64,000 nt of DNA from Bombyx mori (GCF_030269925.1 NC_085130.1:1624501-1688500), one strand, 5' to 3'. Shown: positions 41,931 through 54,094, counted from the stretch's first letter. Notes: generated by a model from the letters alone, not told the origin. Program-made: numbers and translations.

Positions 41931-42386
41931 AACAGAAATTAAAAAAGAAAAACTGAATTTTCTGGCCACAAAATTAAATGAAAGTATTACAAGAACACTA
42001 AATATATTTAATGTACATTTAGAGAAAAATATCAATTCATACTGGTAATAAACGTAATAAATAAGACGGTTTATTGGAAGCGAACAAAATGAAAATTAGT
42101 AGGGACACATCGAATGTAGCCGCGAAACTAATTGAGCAGGCGACCGACTTGCCTTTATTGGCGCCCAACGCGGTGCCGCTCTCTCATAACTGATATTGCT
42201 TTAGTGTCTGAAAATAAATACTCCATACGGGTTTTATCATATGAACAACAATATCTCATTCCAACAACGATTTTAGTCATTAAACTTAACTTCAATATAT
42301 TATTTTGACTCTAGGTCTGCTTTTCCAGAAAATGTACCAGTAAAAGTTTCATAATGCACTGAAATACAAATAAGTTCGAAGTCGTT
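41931..42386. other. Unassigned with PBS-like motif
   Basis: ttggcgcccaacgcggtgc at 42158-42176 suggests the start of an LTR-element leader. The LTR upstream was not delimited. Confidence 0.35.
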
Positions 42387-42834
42387 CGAAGTCGTCGTGT
42401 CCTAAAGGATAAGACGTCCGGTGCATTCGTATCGAGCAATGCACTGGTGTTCGAATCTCGCTGGCGGGTACCAATTTTTCTAATGAAATACGTACTCAAC
42501 AAATGTTCACGATTGACTTCCACGGTGAAGGAATAACATCGTGCAATAAAAATCAAACCCGCAAAATTATAATTTGCGTAATTACTGGTGGTAGGACATC
42601 TTGTGAGTCCGCACGGGTAGGTACCACCGCCCCACCTACTTCTGCCGTGAAGCAGTAATGCGTTTCGGTTTGAAGGGTGGAACAGCCGTTGTGACTATAC
42701 TGAGACCTTAGAACTATATCTCAAGGTGTGTGGCGCATTTACGTTGTAGATGTCTATGGGCTCCAGTAACCACTTAACACCAGGTGGGCTGTGAGCTCGT
42801 CCACACATCTAAGCAATAAAAAAAAAAAAAAAAA
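42387..42834 (+). mobile_element. Full-length Bm1-like SINE
   Basis: Head with gtgtcctaaaggataagac (A box region) and gttcgaatctcgc (B box) near 42449. Middle region, body and 19-base A tail are complete. Confidence 0.88.
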
Positions 42835-42892
42835 TTCGTTAAACATCGTTAAAAAACTGTAACGTTGTTTCAAGACAGAAATGAGTATATTA

Positions 42893-43178
42893 ATGGACTA
42901 TAGGCTCTATACACATAGAGTCAGCAAGCTGAAGTGGCACTGGGCTGGTCATATACATATGCCATAGAACTGACGATCGCTGGAGCAGCCGGGATCTCGA
43001 GTGGAAACTGCGCAGCGGAAAACGTAACGTGAGACGCCCCCTGGCTAAGTGGTGCGATGACCTCCGAACGTTGGCCGGCAAGAAGTGGATAAGGAGAGCC
43101 GAAGACCGAGCTCAGTGGTGTGGATTGAGAAAGACCGATGTCCAACAGTGGACGACTGTGAGCTGATTATGATGATGC
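42893..43178 (+). mobile_element. RTE-like LINE C-terminal fragment
   Basis: Reads KWHWAGHIHMP, then DDRWSSRDLEW, RPLAKWCDDLRTLAGKKW, RAEDRAQWC and VQQWTTVS before the stop, followed by gattatgatgatg (GAT-type tail). One in-frame stop interrupts the early part. Confidence 0.75.
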
Positions 43179-43957
43179 TAAGCACACATACGTCAAGTAG
43201 TACCACCACTCAAACATTCGATACCGTAAATTGGGGGGAATCGGGACTTTTTTTTTTAAATTCGTCATTGAACTTTATCGTATTTTTTTTTGTGGATAAA
43301 GTAATAAAACGGAGATCATAATGGTTCCGGTAGTTAAAATTTTGATTCATAATGCTAATATTAATATATAGTTTATTGAAGAAAAATCATAAAAAGTTAC
43401 AAAAACACACTTGTCGGTTACGATAGAGTTTTTCGATAGGACTGGCACTATTTAGTTGTTAGGTAGGTACTTAACTTTAAGTAATTTAACTTTATAATGT
43501 CTTTAACGAGTTACAAAAGTTCGAGGACTAAATAAAACTATTTAAATATTCTACACTAAATAAAAGTAATTTTCAGTTCAACAAAGTTAAATCTAACAAC
43601 TCAACAAATGTATTGCGACATCCCTATTCTACCTCTAGTCCCTATTGCCCCCAATCTACTATAATTATCGTTTAACTGTGCCAACTAATTAAAACTCAAT
43701 AAAAATAAATGACCATACAACAACATCAGAATTGATTGAAAGTCAATAATGGACCCATCTGTTGCCGATACGGTTATAAATCGAGTGCAATCCGCCATAC
43801 GTGTGTCCGCCGTTTAATAACACGCACTCGCAATACAATGCGACGCAAGCTGTAAAATACAATTGAAAATAAACAGGAGCGGTTTTATTGGATTCGTTGG
43901 CGCCCAACGTGGTGCTATGTGCTATTGGTGTTATGTGTTTTTGTTTTTGGTAATACA
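43179..43957. other. Unassigned with PBS-like motif
   Basis: 43897-43915 carries ttggcgcccaacgtggtgc. An AT-rich possible LTR remnant precedes it (an aataaa lies at 43870). Confidence 0.35.
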
Positions 43958-43965
43958 AGTACAGC

Positions 43966-44231
43966 TTTTTTTTTTCAACCTATACTGAGAGCCTTGAGGG
44001 GCTATTTCAGTGTAACCTTAACTAGTAGGTGAGCTCACGGGGCTCAAACCTGACGACGTTGCTAACACGAACCCTAGCAAGAGTCGTGCTTCGCAGAATC
44101 AACCACCGGATCGGAAACGCGACCCACTGAGAAGATCCGGCGAGAAACTCGATGGCCTGTGTCTGAGGGTTAATTTACTGGTCGAGCCCTTCTTCGCAAG
44201 CGACGGGTTCGACGAGAACGATGACCGGTTG
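43966..44231 (-). mobile_element. 5'-truncated jockey copy with TSD
   Basis: T run to acgatgaccggtt. TSD agtacagc at 43958-43965 and 44232-44239. Confidence 0.88.
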
Positions 44232-44239
44232 AGTACAGC

Positions 44240-45215
44240 AATGCAATTCGACGTTGTGTGTGATTTTCAAAACGTTACTTTAAAATTAATAAAGCGTCAT
44301 TCAAATACGTCAAGTATTTTGTTAATAATTTGTGTTTAATCTTAATTCACTTGCGTTAGGAAGTGACTTTGCTGTTTTACTTTATTCGTAAGAAGTGAGA
44401 GACAAACGCACGATTCACCTTTCTTTTCAGACAGGGACCCGATTCCCATACATGAGGTTTCGCGCCTGGTTGGCGCACTGTATATGGCGTTTTTGACAGT
44501 CCGCAGATGTTGGGAGCGGACCGCGACCCAAAGGATGTTTTAGGACCTTTTAGGCAGGATAATGATCCATTAATTTTGTACTACAATTTAGTCTTAATTG
44601 TTTTGCTTTAAACAGATTATTTTACTTATACCCCGGTGAAGTTTATTATTTTACATTGCAGGTCAGTCAAATAAGGTCAGTGTTATTTGATTCCTGACCT
44701 TCTTGATAACCAAGCTTACAGCATATGATATCCACACTGACAACGATTTTTAATTCACTTTTAATCCCAACAAAAAATCGCAAACTCAGGAAGGAATATC
44801 CAACACATGCCTTACAAATAAACCAGCTACATTTTAAGATTCAGCGCCAACTCTCGTACGTTTTAGCGGCGACAGAGAGCAGGATACAATTCGTTTATGT
44901 ACACACAGCGCACACATTCCCTCCCGATATATTCATACACGTTCGACGAATACATTTTCGAGTGAAAATATCGCCGGCGACGCCATACGTTTAGCGCTTG
45001 GCTCACGTGACATGACACGGACGTGTTGCTTCGGACCTACGTGACCCATTCGCGAAACAACTGCTCTTGAGTTGTTAGGTCTTCTTCGGAGGCGCTCGGG
45101 CAGCTGTTAACAAATCCTAACCCTCCTGGCTGAGCCTTTGCTCGCCCACCTGTCGTGATGAAGCTGGAAAGGCCTCCGGGCCACCAGTAATCCTTCAATC
45201 AGAAAAAAAAACCTA
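44240..45215. other. R1-tail scrap, otherwise unassigned
   Basis: 44465-44560 (minus) resembles the R1-clade 3' UTR (ccgcagatgttgggagcgga; ttttaggacc). The remaining sequence has no recognised feature. Confidence 0.4.
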
Positions 45216-45430
45216 CGTGAAGTTACCTAAAACGCCTTCTTCTTCTATCAGTTCATCTCAGTTATTGGAGGTTGTCTTCTAACGCCGGATACTCCGGATA
45301 TTTCATTTTATCGGTCGTTACCTAAAACTTCTTCTTCTTATCTTTTTCTTCCATTAGATCATCTCCGTCATTGGAAGTTGTCTTTACGCTTCTTAACGCT
45401 GGATACTATGTCTGTTTACAGTTTTCGAAG
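45216..45430 (+). repeat. Two diverged tandem units of about 107 bp
   Basis: gttacctaaaacgccttctt at about 45216 and cgttacctaaaacttcttct at about 45323 head two similar units, each ending in a cgc(c/t)ggatact block. Confidence 0.55.
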
Positions 45431-47369
45431 CGAAATAACCGGTTTGCGCCGGTAGCTTCAACACCCTTTTTGAGTATGATAACTTATCATGTTCTCATGT
45501 TAAGCTAACTCATATGGCAAGTTAGTCTGATTAGGTCAGGTATAAATGTCTGAATATTGTGCAGTCTCAAATTGAATATGTTTAAAGAAGTAATAAGCCA
45601 GGGAAAGTAAATTATTTTACAGAGCCAGTTTTGCTGGAACTTTACGAATTAAGTTGTGATTCACGTCATTTTGGAATCGGATCCAAAAAAGTAAGGAATT
45701 AGTAGGGTTAATGATTCCACGATGGTAAACAAAATGATGTGCTGGAATTTTTTCCTTCACTAGTGAATGTTTTTATGTAAAATTATAAAGACGCGCGGGA
45801 TCAATGACCTCTAGAGAACGCGTGGTGCTACTTCTAATTGTAAACTCGATACATTGCGCGTCCGCAATGGAACCGTAAAATAGTTTTATTATAAGTTAAA
45901 AAAAAAACGTATTTCCTGTTTCTATACCGAGAATGGCACAACACTTGCACTACTTTATACTCAAGACTAATCAAGTTTGAGGTGTTTCATGTATGTGATG
46001 AATAAGAGAAAAGTGGTTCTTTGGCATTTTTTATTTGTTATTTTTTCGCAATAAAAAATAGAAACAAAAATTGTTTTTGGCAACCGTACCCCGTAACCGG
46101 ATTGCTTTGGACAAGCGTTCAAACGTATCAACATGGTACGCGTGACCGCCGGTTCATATTTGTGTAATACGAGACTAATGTATTTTTTTGGCGAGATTCG
46201 AACAAAATGGAGGTCGCGCTTCGTATTGAATCACGAATGACGGCTGTTTATCTATGAGTCCACAATATTAGTATATCGTATAATACATATTGCCTCGAAT
46301 TTCAAACACATTCAATTTGTAATTCTAAAGAAACTTGTGCTAAAAAAATTAGTCAATTTAATTCAGAGACCAGCGGTTCTCAACCGCCGTGTCGTAATAC
46401 ATTGAGAGCCGCTGCTCTAGACTTTTCACAACACAGTGCACCCTCGAATCTATATCACTATTATTTTTTCAAAATAGCATTATTGTAGGCAAGCACATGA
46501 CCAGGAAAATCGCGTTAAAATTTCATTCGAATGAATTGTTTTTTATAGCTATAATTTGGAATGCGTCTCGCATTACAACTTCCAACTGTAAGATCTTAAA
46601 TTGTTCCGTAGACGAGGAAGGTCTAAAGACTGATTTGTAAAATACTTAGTTGCAACAAATCCGATCACTGACTACTCGAAGGGCTGGATTGATAGGAGCC
46701 GAAACACCAAGAGCCAGTTATATTTCAACCCAACCGATAATTTCCCACGCTCATCGAAAAGATATCGGACTATCCATGAAATACCTGGGAGATTACTCAA
46801 AATTTAAATTAACAAAAAAAACGAATAATTCGAAATTTAAAATTGTAAAAAATACGAAACCTTCATCCGATAGATACACACACACACACAAAGACTGAAG
46901 CGATCCGATTGGCCGACGTAATCCAATGGCTTGTCCCGGATCCGAATTTCGAACGTATTCTCGAACTAAATTTAAATCTTGTTCGTTGGGAGCGATCACG
47001 TGCGCGGCAAAAGCTTCGGTTCGAAAAGGCTTAGTAGTACTTTTCAGTGCCTAGTGTTTTAAGATCAACAGATAATGGATGTACGTATCTTCTATCTAAT
47101 GTGAGTCTGTATTTTAGTTAAAATTTTGTGTAAGTAGCTTTAATTTTTTAATTTTTAGCAAGCGTGGATGACGAGGATCCTAACCGGCTTAATATTAAAG
47201 CCGGAACCGGAGAGCCCATAGAAGCCACACTGGATTACGTTCGACTTTGAGAGATCAGGAACATGTCTTTGTTTGAATAACTGCCAGACTACTAATCCGA
47301 ATGCGTCGTTTCTTCAAGACGACAGTCGGGATCAGCACTGGTACTCAAGCTTTGACCCTCGTGTCTACT
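45431..47369. other. Unassigned, 1.9 kb
   Basis: Contains a (CA)n run near 46876-46891. No gene or shared repeat family identified. Confidence 0.4.
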
Positions 47370-47601
47370 GGTAGTATACCTCTTGTGAGTCCGCACGGGT
47401 AGCTACCACCACCCTGCCTATTTCTGCCGTGAAGCAGTGATGCGTTTCGTTTTGAAGAGTGGGGCAGTCGTTGTAACTATACTGAGACCTTAGATATCTC
47501 AAGGTGGGTGGCGCATTTACCTTGAAAATCTCTATGGGCTCCAGTAACCACTTAACACCAGGTGGGCAGTGAGCTCGTCCACCCATGTAAGCAATAAAAA
47601 G
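47370..47601 (+). mobile_element. Bm1-like SINE, body only
   Basis: tactggtagtatacctctt to gtaagcaataaaaag. Confidence 0.83.
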
Positions 47602-47603
47602 AT

Positions 47604-47830
47604 ATGTGGTGTCGTGGGACACCGGATAGGAACGAAGTTCCTTATTATAAAAATATTAATTTTAAGTTCTATTCGAGGTATAAAGACAATAAAACTGGAG
47701 GTTTCGCAACAACCCACGGTTATTCGGTAACTTACGTTACGGGCGTTTTTTTCCGATTAGGGTACCCCTCCGCACGGTCCCATAAGGAAATTCATTCCAA
47801 AAAAAAAAAAACAATCGTGTATAACGATGT
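47604..47830 (+). repeat. Dispersed repeat shared with 5990-6345
   Basis: gtggtgtcgtgggacaccgg, a small hairpin ggaacgaagttcc, then gatta-gggtacccc and a short A run. It lacks the extra ~150 bases of copy 1. Family unknown. Confidence 0.6.
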
Positions 47831-48052
47831 CAGATAGTCGAGACACGTATACAAAACGGACGCGAGCAAATTACGTGCAGGACGCAGCTAAAATGGACAT
47901 ACTACATAGTGCATAAACTAGGGGGCATATCCACGTATTGGCACGCCCAAAATGGACAGACAATGGACAGTATTCCAGGACAACTGTTCAACGAGGAATG
48001 AGGTTTCGCAGCGTGCTAAAATCGAACTTCTTTTATTGGTAACTAGCGACCC
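47831..48052. other. Unassigned
   Basis: No feature recognised. Confidence 0.3.
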
Positions 48053-48850
48053 GCCCTCGCTTCGCTTAGGGAACTGTAATTTATTATTGACTAGCTGAGC
48101 CGGCAGACTTCGTAGTGCCTCAATCGATAAATAAAATATCTAAACTTTTGTATAAAATAAACTTAAAACAAACAAAAGGAATCCGTCCGATGGGGGACAC
48201 ATCAAAGGGTAAACAAAATTGTCATTTTTATTCAATTCCGAGCATTTTCATATTTATCAAACCTTTTAAACCTTCTATGGACTTCCACAAATAATTCAAG
48301 ACCAAAATTAGCCAAATCGGTCCAGTCGTTCTCGAGTTTTAGCGAGACTAACGAACAGCAATTCATTTTTTTTATATATAGATTGATAACAGACAGACTT
48401 CGTAGTGCCTCAATCGATAAATAAAATATCTAAACTTTTGTATAAAATAAACTTAAAACAAACAAAAGGAATCCGTCCGACGGGGGACACATCAAAGGGT
48501 AAACAAAATTGTCATTTTTATTGAATTCCGAGCATTTTCATATTTATCAAACCTTTTAAACCTTCTATGGACTTCCACAAATAATTGAAGACCAAAATTA
48601 GCCTAATCGGTCCAGCCGTTCTCGAGTTTTAGGGAGACTAACGAACAGCAATTCATTTTTTTATATATAGATTGATAACAGTATTTCTCCACTATTTAAT
48701 GGATGTTATTATATATATAAATCTTCCTCGTCAATCACTCTATCTATTAAAAAAAACCGTATCAAAATCCGTTACGTAGTTTTAAAGATTTAAAGCATAC
48801 ATAGGGATATAGGGACAGAGAAAGCGACTTTGTTTTATACTATGTAGTGA
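48053..48850 (-). mobile_element. Helitron family B split by a family A Helitron
   Basis: The outer element is 48053-48090 plus 48672-48850: CTAG end at 48053-48056, TCACTACAT start at 48850 on the minus strand. It matches the intact 12478-12686. The inner element begins with CTAG at 48091. Confidence 0.75.
48091..48671 (-). mobile_element. Helitron family A with internal tandem duplication
   Basis: The first unit is 48091-48382 with its TC start at 48382. A second, near-identical unit (48394-48671) begins at cagacttcgtag without the CTAG end. Period is 290 bases. The junction shares a cag microhomology with attgataacag. Confidence 0.75.
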
Positions 48851-49272
48851 TATGATAACTCTTTGAAGACCTCTCGCAGACCTAAAGTCACAAGAACGTG
48901 CCCAAAGTAACAAAGCCATATTTTCTATCGTTTTTTCTTTTCAGTATTTAAAATATTTGAATTTTGGACAGCCTCCTAAAGTTTCATACGGTCATTCAAC
49001 TTGTAAATTTCGACGATACAACTCAACAGGCCCGAGGGCTCTGCCAAGATAATTGTAAACAATGAACCCAACCCTGTTTATGTTCGTTGCCAACTCGCTT
49101 CTTGAGCTCGGTGAATTGTCACTCTATTTGGCACTCGGCTGCAAGCTTAATAATGTATGTAGGTTCCGGGAATTAAGACGCTGGTCGAATTGAGATACAG
49201 ATTGTTTTTTTTTTGGATTCTTCATGAATGTACATATTATATAAGCTAAATTTATTTTGGTTGCACTCTTTC
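48851..49272. other. Unassigned
   Basis: No feature recognised. Confidence 0.35.
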
Positions 49273-49915
49273 CCGTTTTTGCACAATAGCTCTATCGGAG
49301 CACCGTGATACGTGAGGAATTTATATATTCACGACGACTTTAAATTATAGCCGATAATCTATACTAATATTATAAAGAGGAAAGATTTGTTTGTTTGTTT
49401 GTTTCGAATAGGCTCCGAAACTACTGGACCGATTTGAAAAATTCTTTTTCCATTAGAAGCCGACATTGTCCCTGATGAACATAGGCTACATTTTTTAAAA
49501 AAAAAATTATTTTATTTTTTTGGTTTCATGTGTGTTTTAATGTTTCCGAAGCGAAGCGAGGGCGGGTCGCTAGTTGAGTATAAAAAGACAGCGTCGGAAC
49601 AATATGTCCAAAAAAGCGGGCGACAAGATAACTCTCTTATCGTGGCCACTGGTGACTACATACCCAATCCAAACGACCAAACGGTAAATAGTCGCCGTCG
49701 CTTCATGTCAGTTCGGATTCTCCCGATACACTATCGGTGCTTTTAGGCATTCCAAGCACCAGTCACCGTTCTCGTCCAGCCCGTTGAACGCGCCAAAGGG
49801 TTCGTCTTGCAGTTTAGCCCACTCAGTTTCTCGGAGGATCTTCTCAGTGGATTGCGATTCCGATCCAGTGGTAAATTCAGCGAAGCACTGCTCTTGCTAA
49901 TGCAGATATCAGCAA
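49273..49915 (+). mobile_element. Decayed jockey copy interrupted by a Helitron
   Basis: 49273-49357 matches ORF2 near cccgtttttgca (compare 11264). 49574-49915 continues through ORF2 end and 3' UTR to ctcttgctaatgc. The 3'-terminal ~90 bases are missing. Confidence 0.75.
49358..49573 (+). mobile_element. Helitron inserted in the jockey copy
   Basis: TCTATACTAATATTATAAAG start, gcgagggcgggtcgctag end, between A and T. About 216 bp, resembling Lep1-type elements. Confidence 0.8.
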
Positions 49916-49984
49916 AGTCTCCCCGACTATGTCACACGTTCATATAACCCCTAGACTTTCCTAACGATAGTTATTGATTTTGAT

Positions 49985-50092
49985 CAAGGTAGATGGCGGC
50001 ATTTTACGTTGTTGATGTCTATGGCCTCCGGTGACTACTTAACAACAAGTAGGGCGTGAGCTCATTCACCCATATAAGAAAAATAAAAAAAA
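49985..50092 (+). mobile_element. Bm1-like 3' fragment, decayed
   Basis: gatgtctatggcctccggtg, then ctcattcacccatataag and an A run. Confidence 0.6.
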
Positions 50093-50478
50093 AACACTGC
50101 TTTTATAATGAAACTAATAACAAACAATTTTATTATATAATTTTTTCCTTATATATTTATATATGCTACCTACTGAATAGAAGTTGGGTAATTTAAAAAC
50201 TTGAACTAATGATGTTGCAAGATTTACAACTTGGTAACTAAACTAATTTGTACTAAGGTTTAAATGCAAAAACATGGAACAGTTCCGCTCCGGATTGTCA
50301 TCACTAATGGTCAACTAAATTTAATTGTTTCTCCGCTCCTTTGTACTGTGACCATATTATTTTAGGAGAGTGCACATTTGTTTTTCCAAGATATTCGACG
50401 TAATGTAGACGTGAATAATTTGCCAAGTAGACGTTAAAAACGTGGACACTTTGTAAAATCGTAAAACATCCAATTCTT
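50093..50478. other. Unassigned
   Basis: AT-rich. Nothing recognised. Confidence 0.35.
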
Positions 50479-50835
50479 ACTGGTGGTAGGACCTCTTGTG
50501 AGTCCGCACGGGTAGGTACCACCACCCTGCCTATTTCTGCCGTGAACCAGTAATGCGTTTCGGTTTGAAGGGTGGGGCAGCCGTTGTAACTATACTGAAA
50601 CCTACCCGTGCGGACTCACAACAGGTCTCCTACCACCAGTAATTACGCAAATTAAAATTTTGCGGGTATGATTTTTATTACAAGACGTTATTCCTTCACC
50701 GTGGAAGTCAATCGTGAACATTTGTTAAGTACGTATTTCATTAGAAAAATTTGTACCCGCCTGCGAGATTCGAACACCGGTGCATCGCTCAACACGAATG
50801 CACTGGACGTCTTATCATTTAGGCCACGACGACTT
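50479..50835. mobile_element. Two Bm1 copies in inverted arrangement
   Basis: 50479-50603 is plus-strand Bm1 body, broken off after ctatactgaaac. 50600-50835 is minus-strand Bm1 with head (gccacgacgactt at the right) but no tail. Their first ~40 body bases face each other as an inverted repeat. Confidence 0.75.
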
Positions 50836-50855
50836 AAACCACCAGTAATTACGCA

Positions 50856-51104
50856 GTAATTCTATTGCAATAAGCAATGAAAAACCATCCATCAAGCGTT
50901 GTAAAACAATATGTTGCTTCAAAAGTAAAAGTCATACCTTAATCTCGTGAGATTTTCACGTAAATCCATCCACACGCTTTGAGAAAATGATCAGTGTGTT
51001 ATGAGCAAATTTTATCGTGCGTTAGAAACGCCAACGAACCGAATCAGTTCTTATTCAAATTTGAACGACTTGAATTGTAGATATTACGTTTTAACCTAAA
51101 CTAT
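50856..51104. other. Unassigned
   Basis: No feature recognised. Confidence 0.3.
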
Positions 51105-51210
51105 AGCGGTTTGGCTCTGCCACTGGTAATGCTGAAGTCCATGGGCGACGGTAACCACTTACCTGATGGTGGGCCGTATGGTCGTCTGCCCACAAGGGCA
51201 ATAAAAAAAA
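51105..51210 (+). mobile_element. CR1/L2-like LINE tail
   Basis: gcggtttggctctgccactg, ccatgggcgacggtaaccac and cacaagggcaataaaaaaa. Confidence 0.7.
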
Positions 51211-51914
51211 TCATTTTTAAGAGATATTTTCTCACATTTACACATCGATCTTCAAGCACGTTTCCTAAATATTTCTGGCAAAAAAAGGGCCTGGATTATT
51301 TTCGGAAAACAATCCAAGCACTAATTAAATATTCTTCAATATCGATAAGCCCGTTGCGTAGATAATGCAGTACAAACCAAAACAGCAAGAAAAATATTTC
51401 GTAAACCATTGTAATAATATTATTATCTAATTTACCTTCAGAATCCGAAATGTATCAATAATCGAACTTGCCTCTCGAGGTCAATCGATTCAGTGTATTC
51501 TGAATCGAAAAATATCTCGATGTTTTAAATCGATTTTAATTTTGCAATTATACGAATTTTTTTTCTATCATCTCACTCGTCTGTCCGGCCAGTACAAATC
51601 CCGACATCCGTTCTAAACAATATGGTCACAACAACGCTATAAAAGCTAAAACGGCGGTCACATCACGGCGGAGCGTTTCCCCAAAGTTTCGACTAGTTCC
51701 CTCCCCGAATTAATACCGTAAACTTAACTTGGTAGTTACATAGTTGCTTTAGATGCGCACTTTTCGACTAAGTTAGGATTTCACTTTATTCAACGACTGC
51801 GGCCAACGTTTTCAGAGTTATAACGAAGATGCACTCATTAGGAAACTTTATTTATTTTTATTTATATATATTTTTATTTATTATTACTTTCTTCTGGTAA
51901 CCGCTGTATTATTA
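51211..51914. other. Unassigned
   Basis: Mixed AT-rich. No gene. Confidence 0.35.
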
Positions 51915-52095
51915 GCGTACTCATCATTCATCATTATCCTGCCCTTCTCCCAGTCACCGGGGGTCGGCGCAACATGTTTTCTTCTTCCATACTCTTCTAT
52001 CATATACCATTTCTTCGCTCACTCCCCTCCTACCTATATCGTCTTTCACACAATCCATCCATTTCTTCTTAGGTCTACCTCTTCCTCTAAATTAT
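51915..52095 (-). mobile_element. RTE-like LINE 3' end
   Basis: On the minus strand: AAGAGGTAGACCTAAGAAG onward with a KKKWMDCVKDD-like reading, then EEMVYDRRVW and a Cys-Cys-Ala-Asp-Pro motif, closing with a GAT-type tail. Copies also at 54887-55065 and 63376-63490. Confidence 0.65.
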
Positions 52096-52931
52096 TATTA
52101 AAGTATTATTAGCGTACTATTAGCGAAATTGTAAAGTTGTTTGTTTGTCACTCTTATAATTTGGGGACTTATAATTTGGGAATTTTTGACGAAACATGTT
52201 GCTGATAACTCTGTTTCTATAATCTGACGAAGCGTGTTGGGGATAATAATATCGACGCTTGAAAGGCAAATGTGACTAAGCGACAATGCGTGAACTTTAC
52301 AGTAGACTAATTTAAAGTTGAAATTAATTTAAAATATACATGAGAAATACCTGAAAAAAATTATATTTTAGCGAATCTCGCTGTAGGATTGAAATTATTT
52401 TAATAGACCTAGAAATATATATTTTTTGCACATCGAATATGGTTATTTATTGCCTATCATTTATGTACAAAGCAGTTATTGGCGCTTAGTCACTTTTGCC
52501 TTTCAAGCGTCGATATGTACTTTTAGGTTATTAAACTACCTTGCATTATGATTTATATAAATAAAATAAATAAATTTGGGAACCAATCAACACAACCGAA
52601 GATAAATAATATCGCATTTGGGGACTGCAGTTGCAAGCAACGAGCCATTAAATTAACACATCATTTACCAGTAAAAGCTGACTAGGACATTGTAATGCCG
52701 AATCTAGAAATTTCCTCAAGTTCCGTCTGGGGGGCGGCCGCTGGGAGTTGATGTCCCCAAGCCAAAGTTTGTTGGGAGCAAGTTCTGATGTTCACTCGTC
52801 AGCTATATTCGCTCGACGGCCGGTAATTGTTTCCGTTTCAAACTCCATTTAGAGGAAAATTTCGCATTACCACAAATAAAATTTAAAACCGCTTCCATTC
52901 TTTTGTAGAAAAATATGAATTATAAATTAAA
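52096..52931. other. Unassigned
   Basis: Two similar phrases (gacttataatttgggaa and cgcttgaaaggcaaatgtga against the inverted cacttttgcctttcaagcgt at 52491) form a spaced inverted repeat. No element was delimited. Confidence 0.35.
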
Positions 52932-53260
52932 CTAGCTTTTGCCCGCGATTTTGTCCGCGTGGAAGAGTTACTTTGACATAACGTTAAATTTTACCCCCCA
53001 CTTCATTTACGTAGAAAGTGAAAATATTTTTAAATTACTTATAGAATGTTAAGGAGCTATTTTAACCCGTATTTTGAAACATTCTCTATTGGTGCTCCAC
53101 TGGCATTGGTCTTACCGTGATGTTATATAGCCTATAGCCTTCCTCAATAAATGGGCTATCTAACACTGAAAGAATTTTTCAAAACGGATCAGTAGTTCCT
53201 GATATTAGCGCGTTCAAACAAACAAACTCTTCAGCTTTATAATATTAAATAATAATATAG
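52932..53260 (-). mobile_element. Helitron-like element, diverged
   Basis: CTAG at 52932-52935, then cttttgcccgcgattttgtc on the plus strand. The right end is AT-rich near tttataatattaaataat. Confidence 0.6.
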
Positions 53261-53399
53261 TATACATTATACTTAAGATTAAAAGTTAGAAATCATCACC
53301 TCCTAAATCGACCTAATTACAGTGGATTTGAGTTTAACTTAACTAATTCAATATCAGTTACTTAATAGAACGTGGCCCGAAAAGACAGCCTTAAACCTT

Positions 53400-53990
53400 G
53401 AGCGGCTGATGGTTACTAGGACGATCCATTTAGGTCGCAACGCAATCTTATGGTCCTCGCAAATTCGCTTAATTCCCAACACCACGATGCATGATGTTCT
53501 ACATGACGCCAAGGACACAGACAAGACAGATATGAAGGGGCATCATCAAAGAGAAATTAATCTTTCGTTGGGGGAACCACGATCCTCAATTATAATTTTA
53601 TCATACCTTTGCTGATAGCCTTGAGAGGCTATTTCAGCTTCAACCTAACATGTAGGTGAGCTCACGGGGCTCAAACCGGAAGTGTTGCTAACACTGGCCC
53701 TAGCAAGAGCAGTGCTTCGCAGAATCTACCACCGGATCGGAAACGCGACTCACTGAGAAGATCCGGCGGGAAACTCAGTGGGCTGGGCCTATGGGCTAAT
53801 TCACTTGTCGAGCCCTTCGTCGCAAGCGACGGGTTCGACGAGGACCGTGACCGGTGCTTGTGGTACCTAAAAGCACCGTTAATGGATCGAGAGGATGTAA
53901 TGGCGAGTAATGGCGTGTTTTAGGCGACGTCGACTGCTTACCATTCGGCCTACAGGATCGAGTATGATCCTCAGTAATGAGGAAGACGAT
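53400..53990 (+). mobile_element. RTE-like LINE fragment interrupted by jockey
   Basis: 53400-53588 and 53966-53990 are the halves. The decayed reading TTMHDVLHDAKDTDK matches the ALHxAxDR region of the copies at 14820 and 30303. Confidence 0.55.
53589..53965 (-). mobile_element. 5'-truncated jockey copy with TSD
   Basis: 3' UTR plus ORF2 end to the ggcctacaggatcg region. TSD gatcctca at 53581-53588 and 53966-53973. Confidence 0.83.
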
Positions 53991-54094
53991 AGGAGAAGCT
54001 TTCTTAATTGCAATCAAAACATGAATAATTTTTGAATGCTGTCGAACTTTTTTTGTTAAAATATTTTTTGCCAATTTTTTTATATTTTTTTTCC

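Noticed and set aside
44725..44994. 89-residue open frame as a possible host exon
   Set aside because: No recognisable domain, and no splice or start evidence I could defend.
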